A stretch of 64,000 nt of DNA from Trichostrongylus colubriformis (Eukaryota > Nematoda > Chromadorea > Rhabditida > Trichostrongylidae): assembly GCA_963978905.1 (NCBI GenBank), contig OZ022259.1, forward strand, positions 54,516,727-54,580,726. Reading direction: 5' to 3'. The translations under genes were made by a program, and so were the position numbers. Below the pieces are notes generated by a model. That model was given only the letters and a program-made list of their open reading frames with translations, had not been told where the DNA came from and searched no databases. Positions 59,221 through 64,000 of this stretch are shown in pieces. Within the stretch, counting starts at the first letter, position 1. Each line of letters starts with the position of its first letter.

Positions 59221-59615
59221 GAATCGTCCACGGAAAAATTAGTTTCTTTGTTACTCTTATATTTATGTTGTATTTGCCTAGTAAGGGCCGCCTGCAGAAA
59301 TTCACGCGAAAAGTGAGTATTCAGCTAAGATACAGCACTCCAAATTCTTAGCCGCCGCGGTGGGGAGCAGAGATTGGGGCTGTTCACGAACGTACTGTCC
59401 TTACAATGCGTCTCCGACCGCGGCGGACGACGGGATAGGCTTTTGCTCGAAGGTCCCGCCCACCCGGCCAAGACTTTGTGGTGCCGTATTGCGACACCAC
59501 AAAGTCTTAGTAGGATTCAGAATTGTTCGCGCGAAACTTTGCATGCGGCCCACATTAGGCAAATACAATATAAATATAAGAGAAACATAAAAACTCATTT
59601 TTCCGTGGACGATTC
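59221..59615. mobile_element. Fold-back repeat C, complete copy with nested hairpin
   Basis: A 395-bp element with ends GAATCGTCCACGGAAAAAT and ATTTTTCCGTGGACGATTC, a perfect 19-bp terminal inverted repeat. Inner arms share GGGCCGCMTGCA, TTCACGCGAA and ATATTTATRTTGTATTTGCC. Inside the right half, AAGACTTTGTGGTG (59470-59483) and its exact complement (59495-59508) form a second, independent hairpin. ORFs 59360-59829 run across it and have no motif. Confidence 0.85.
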
Positions 59616-59618
59616 GTT

Positions 59619-59655
59619 TAAGACCGCCGTCAGACCTTGGGATTTTGCACTCTCG
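59619..59655. repeat. One-sided GGCCGCCGTC MITE end
   Basis: TAAGACCGCCGTCAGACCTT followed by GGGATTTTGC matches the left end of 7322-7476. No matching right end was found before 59848. Confidence 0.45.
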
Positions 59656-59848
59656 CGGCTTCGGGGCTGTGGCCCAAACTCCTCCAGGTGCCTACTAACC
59701 AATGACGATCAAGCTGACGGCTACCTCCAAACCGAATCAGAATGTTTCTCTGAACCGCTCTTGACTTTCGCTAAAACTGCTCATATGTGGAAATGTGTTG
59801 CCTCATTGCAAATTACAAGCTTACTATGATATTTCAATATAAATACTA

Positions 59849-60747
59849 TTAGGTTGGCTGATAAATTCCTGGACACTTCAAGACGTTTATTTTATAACTT
59901 TATTTTGGAACAACTTATAATCAATCAGCAATATATTCACCGCCATTATCACTTACCTTCTGCCATCGCTCTGGCAACCTTTCAATTCCATTCATCCAGA
60001 ACTGTGTAGACTGAGACGCCATAAAGTCGTTGACCGCGATTTTGAAGTCCTCCTCTTTTTTGAACTGTTCGTCCATCTTATATCTTCTGAGAGGGGAAAA
60101 TAAATGGTAATCAGATGGGGCGAGGTACGGGGAATATGGTGGGTGCGGCAAAACCTTCCACTCTAAAGCCGACAAAGTATCTCGAGTGATCTTCGCTACA
60201 CCTCGCCTGTTCCTTGCTGTCAGACAGCACGTGGGGTGTCCATGTGGACAGAACTTTCCTGTATCCCAAGCGAGCGAGACGCAGTTCGACTGTCTGGTGT
60301 GTGCATCCAAGCATCTGAGACAACTGTCTTGTGCTGGCCGCTGGGTTCTTCTGAACTGCTTGCACGAGGCGCTGGTCGTCGAATTCAACAGGGCGTCAAG
60401 TGTGTTGTGGTTGGCCAGGCTTGTATCCCCAGATTGAAAGCGTTCGAACCAAACATGAACGGTGGACTTGGAAGTAGCTTGTGGCCCGAACCCAGCGTTG
60501 ATGTTTTCGGTCGCCTCCCTCGTAGAACTTCCACGGCGGAACTCGTACAAGTAGAGCGTCCGGGGAGCTACCTTTTTCATTTTACACAGAAATGATCTTC
60601 TAGACAAGCTCCGGCCCTTATATACCTATGTGGTGGAACATTCGAAAACACTGTTCAACAGGACCGAACATGAAAAAATGAGCTGTCAAGCGACGCATTA
60701 TAGATCAAAATGTTTTGAAGTGTCCAGGAAATTATCAGCCAACCTAA
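59849..60747 (-). mobile_element. Internally deleted mariner element, copy 2
   Basis: An 899-bp copy of the element at 27128-28031, bounded by TTAGGTTGGCTGATAAATTC and its inverted partner, with TA at 59847-59848 and 60748-60749. It shares the internal deletion junction of copy 1, which shows that the deleted form itself was mobilised or duplicated. Differences from copy 1 are scattered substitutions and small indels. Confidence 0.92.
59921..60607 (-). pseudogene. Mariner transposase, truncated (228-codon chimeric frame)
   Basis: One open frame of 228 codons, but it is not a continuous transposase. Residues 1-66 are the true N-terminus with the first helix-turn-helix (WFERFQSGDTSLAN). A 2-base deletion relative to copy 1 then throws residues ~67-131 out of frame; the true second DNA-binding region is in the frame 60111-60365 (STRQLSQMLGCTHQTVE). 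The shared internal deletion restores the correct frame at RGVAKITRDTLSALEW, and the C-terminus follows with LAPSDYHLF and LPERWQKVSDNGGEYI. The first and second catalytic Asp residues are missing; SPDLA is SPYLA here. Usual length is ~345 residues. Confidence 0.92.
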
Positions 60748-60749
60748 TA

Positions 60750-61791
60750 TATTCAAAAACCTGTAGGAATTCTATGGAGGCATATCCAATGCATATTCGA
60801 CGTTCTGAGATTTTCAAGAATCCCGTCATTCTTATTCAAGCAGTGGCTTTGTATTTGTATGCCATCCAAAAATCGAAATAACCAGACCGCGACTGAAGCA
60901 GGACCGGCGCCAAGTACTAACCTTATTTGGTAGCGCCTTTACCTCGTATCCCTCGAACGAGACGGTGCTAAACGGTGAGTTGAACCATATAACGGGGGCG
61001 GAAAGTCTCGTGGCTGAAATTTGTATAACTGATTAGCAAAAAGCATTACAACACAAGCGAGTTTTAATAAGAATCTTAGTTACTGACGTTTTGTATATGA
61101 AATTATGACGCAAACGAATGTCACTTTTGTTAATAATTTGAGAATAATAATAATACCTTATACGTGACTCAAACCGTTCATCAACATGAGTTCACTACTG
61201 CTCCAGACAAACTAATTACATCATGAGGGCTAATTAGCGCTATCAGAAATAGAAAGACATGACTACTGAAAATAAACGCGTGGGTTCAAGAAGACCATCT
61301 GTGGCGTGACTCACGTTGAGTGGGCACTTCGAATTTCTAAGCACGCTTTCCCGTGATGGGCCCCACCATGGTATATGTACATCAAGGCCGTAAGTAGCCG
61401 TCGTGGGCCGGGAAAGCTCACAAATTGGGTTGACCGCGGCCCTACCTCTTCAGTAATAGGGGGAGCGCTAAAATAAGTACTCGATGACAACAGTGAAAGT
61501 AAATGGTAGGTTCCTTTTCTAAGGTTTTTGTTCTTTCATTCCATTTTTCCTTCATTATAGCATTGTTTACCACTTTTTCTTCCTATTCAACAATTGGCCA
61601 TATTTCGCTCGTGATGCCTTTGTACGCAGCTCGGGCGGATTATTGATCGACTATCAAAATGAGCTAACCACACCAGTAGCTAAGATAAAACGAAGTGAAA
61701 AATAAACCAAAAACCAGTGGATTTCAACCCCCATCTCTACCGCTGACTTCTCTGGCAAACGTGTTTTTGGACGTGCCCCATCGCTGATGTA
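60750..61791. other. Nothing recognised
   Basis: No ORF above 83 codons and no repeat match. GGTAGCGCC near 60931 and the GC-rich patch 61340-61450 have no recognised structure. Confidence 0.35.
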
Positions 61792-62748
61792 TTGGGTCAT
61801 TCCATAAGTAATGTCGTTTTTTTTTCACGCAAAAGTTCTTCCTCTAAAATTGCGAGTTTTTGCAGAGTATCATATATCATTTGGAAGGAATTATTCTGCT
61901 CCACAAAAATTGATGTTTAGTTTTTGAGTATGTTAGAATGGGGTCGATGCTGAGGATGGCGAAATGAGGGGTCCAGTTGACAAAAATTAACCAAACCGGC
62001 AATTAATTAAATCACTACATTTCACTATGGGGAATCAACCAACCATGTGTCCTGTACTTAACCCCGACCTCTTCTGCAACTTCCAATATTTGGTTGATGA
62101 AGAAGTCACATCGTTATTTTTCAAAATTCCTTTTTTCCGAAACCACTCACGTTTATTCAAAATTAAATTTTTCCTTTCAAATCACTTGCTCAATATTGTT
62201 TTCAGAACTATTCCAGGGGATTTTTTCTATTCTATCGAAAATAGAATTTGTTTCTTTTTTGGTTGTGATTCATATTGAATTTTACAACTATGTGATGTCG
62301 GCCCAATTGACATTACCACGCAATTTATTTTTCAACAGAAACCCAAGAAATTTGGTCACTAGCCTCAATTCGAAGAAATTGTTGAAAATCACCGAGTTCT
62401 GACGGAAAAAACTAAATGTGGGAAAAAAGCTCAGTGAATTTTCAACCGCCAATTGATGGAACTTGCAGAAGAGGTCGAGGCTAAGTACGTGACACATGAT
62501 TAGTTAATTTTCTCAAAGTGAAATATAGTGTTTGATTAAATGCCGGTTTGGTCGATTTTTGCCGATCAAACAAACCACTTTGCCATCCTTTAAATCGGCC
62601 TCATTATGACGCCCACAGAAACTGAACATGTCATTTTGTAGAGCAGAAAAATCTCTGCCGAATAATATATGACGTACTTCTAAAACATGTAATTTTATGG
62701 GAAAAATTTACGTTTGAACAAAAACGACACTTATGGAATGACCCAGTA
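61792..62748. mobile_element. TTGGGTCATT fold-back element, copy 3
   Basis: A 957-bp copy with ends TTGGGTCATTCCATAAGTAA and CACTTATGGAATGACCCAG and TA on both sides (61790-61791, 62749-62750). The arms are about 400 bp. The coding relic seen in copies 1 and 2 is only faintly readable here. ORFs at 62027-62497 lie in the arms on both strands. Confidence 0.87.
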
Positions 62749-62754
62749 TCATCA

Positions 62755-62929
62755 TAGCCCGTGCTATGTGGAGGTCATTCAGTTCGCGTGGCTGCTCGTT
62801 TGTGGAGAAAGCTGGGTCAGCGATGGTCTGAAAGTCAGTGTGCGATCTTTTCGAGAAAGTGGGCATTTTGCTGCAAATCGCGTCACACATTGCCTCATTA
62901 GACCCCCAGTGGTCATTGATAGTAAGCAC
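62755..62929 (-). CDS. Hypothetical exon-like ORF
   Basis: The minus strand reads MLTINDHWGSNEAMCDAICS then KMPTFSKRSHTDFQTIADPA and LNDLHIARAMMIL before entering the fold-back at 62748. Composition is protein-like, but the opposite strand has a 176-codon ORF (62714-63244) over the same bases whose start lies inside the transposon. I cannot decide which strand, if either, is coding, and recognise no family. Confidence 0.22.
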
Positions 62930-63559
62930 ATTTTATTTTTCTTCACAACGAAATTATCCGTGCTGGTCTGGACGATTAGAAAAGGCCAAAAATTCTGGAG
63001 CCACAGTCAAATCCGAAGGCGACCTTTTTCAGAGATCGGCCTCCGGCCCAAAATCTCTTCAACAGCGCGTGGCTGTGGAGAAATTCTTGACCCAAATTTT
63101 CAAAAGGCAGCCCTCCTCCCATTTCAAACTCAAAATATTATACGACTCTCCGTTGGAGATTCCTTGATCCATGCCCTACCCTGTCTGAAGCTAGTTGAAG
63201 CTTTGAAGCAATGTTGCAGGGTGAAAATGAGCAAATCAAATTAAACTACTTTTTTAGATGCAGTTAGATACGGTCTTTCAAAAAACAGCCAAGGAGGAAC
63301 GGTAGCGTGTGATGGGGTTACCGCATCCCCACTCCAGAAATTCAGTGGTGGACAGAATTCTGCTCCGACCAATCAGGCCGTTCATACAACGAGTACACTG
63401 ACCTACTGTACCAGTCTGGACCATTAAGTGACCTTAAATACTTGATTATAATGAAAAAAATTTATATAATATATGTAATATATTGGGACAACTCTTAATA
63501 TCCACCTACTACAAGCTATCCTCCATACAGACCCCCTGTGTCCAGAGTTGAGCCTGTGT
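62930..63559. other. Ambiguous ORF region
   Basis: Covered by the 176-codon plus frame to 63244 and a shorter plus frame (62838-63167). Neither shows a motif. 63245-63559 holds nothing recognised. Confidence 0.3.
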
Positions 63560-64000
63560 AGGTAATACATGTATAAAGCAAAGCGGTAGCTGGGCGAAAT
63601 TGCGTACGGCACGTCACTACAGTAACCCTTCTGCCTACATTTATCCAGCGACTGCACAAAATGCTGTTCCACCGTCACTACGGCTACGAAGTATCGCTTT
63701 TTAGATCCTTAGTCATTTGTAGTACATAGAGTTATACAGCAGAAACCGCCCTTGCCTCCCCCATCTTCCTCAACAACATTTACACCATGTAGCACTGTAG
63801 CTGAAACATATACATATGTCACAAAACATTGTAGTCCATTTAAACTCGGAATACTGAAAAAAAACGAATTCTGGAGTCGTAGACACTGTGCCACACCGCC
63901 TTGATCTGAATAAATGTAGGCGGAAGTACTGGCTGAATGTACTGTGGTGGTGGTGTGCCGTGCGCAATTACGCTCGGCTGCCGCTTGGCTTTATACACGC
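63560..64000. repeat. Fold-back element cut by the window end
   Basis: TGTATAAAGCAAAGCGGTAG and CGAAATTGCGTACGGCAC on the left are mirrored by GTGCCGTGCGCAATTACGC and GCCGCTTGGCTTTATACA at the window end; inner arms share CTGCCTACATTTATCCAG-type sequence (63627-63647 against 63906-63926). The right terminus is probably beyond 64000. Small ORFs inside are by-products. Confidence 0.75.

Noticed and set aside
62714..63244. 176-codon plus-strand ORF, one of the longest in the window
   Set aside because: The ATG lies inside the terminal repeat of a fold-back, the sequence has no recognisable domain and the opposite strand looks equally protein-like in part.
1..64000. CRISPR array, rRNA, spliced-leader RNA or 5S genes
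   Set aside because: No regularly spaced direct repeats, and no recognisable conserved rRNA or spliced-leader sequence was seen on either strand.

Overview
The window looks like gene-poor, repeat-rich nuclear DNA of a nematode, most likely a strongylid (hookworm-like) species. The evidence is TA-inserting mariner and Tc1-type DNA transposons in many families, a Penelope-like retroelement relic, an RTE-type LINE relic, dense miniature inverted-repeat elements, and eukaryotic splice-like signals. No bacterial operon, rRNA, intact tRNA or CRISPR was seen. The species is an inference, because no host gene could be identified by name.

No intact conserved host gene was found. Almost all recognisable coding sequence is transposase or reverse transcriptase debris: two internally deleted mariner copies (27128-28031, 59849-60747), a mariner-derived fold-back (30215-31020), a Tc-like relic (13207-13715), a probable Tc1-like element (29340-30103), a Penelope-like RT relic (24560-25545, minus) and an RTE 3' end (54236-54480, plus). 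A few exon-like stretches (17150-17290, 19667-20008, 46940-47188, 50108-50349, 54895-55220, 62755-62929) have no recognised family.

Inverted repeats dominate the layout. Three copies of a ~1 kb fold-back with ends TTGGGTCATTCC lie at 15767-16780, 50647-51688 and 61792-62748. A ~750 bp element flanked by TTAA is present twice (6519-7280, 40354-41096), with a diverged relative at 11575-11950. Other long palindromes include 12344-12800, 17340-17751, 21614-22839 (enclosing a Pro/Ser-rich ORF), 35400-37065 (arms of ~800 bp), 39273-39765, 45761-46000 and 63560-64000 (cut by the window end). Small TTA-flanked MITEs sit at 1239-1363, 7322-7476 and 19103-19268, and a perfect 59-bp-arm hairpin lies at 8800-8925.

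The best candidates for something undescribed are the 21.6-22.8 kb fold-back with its internal ORF, the 35.4-37.1 kb giant inverted repeat with coding-like arms, and a recurring architecture in which TA-type transposons became fold-backs with transposase-like 3' ends facing outward in both arms. All identities below come from reading the sequence by eye; no search was run, and percent identities were not computed.
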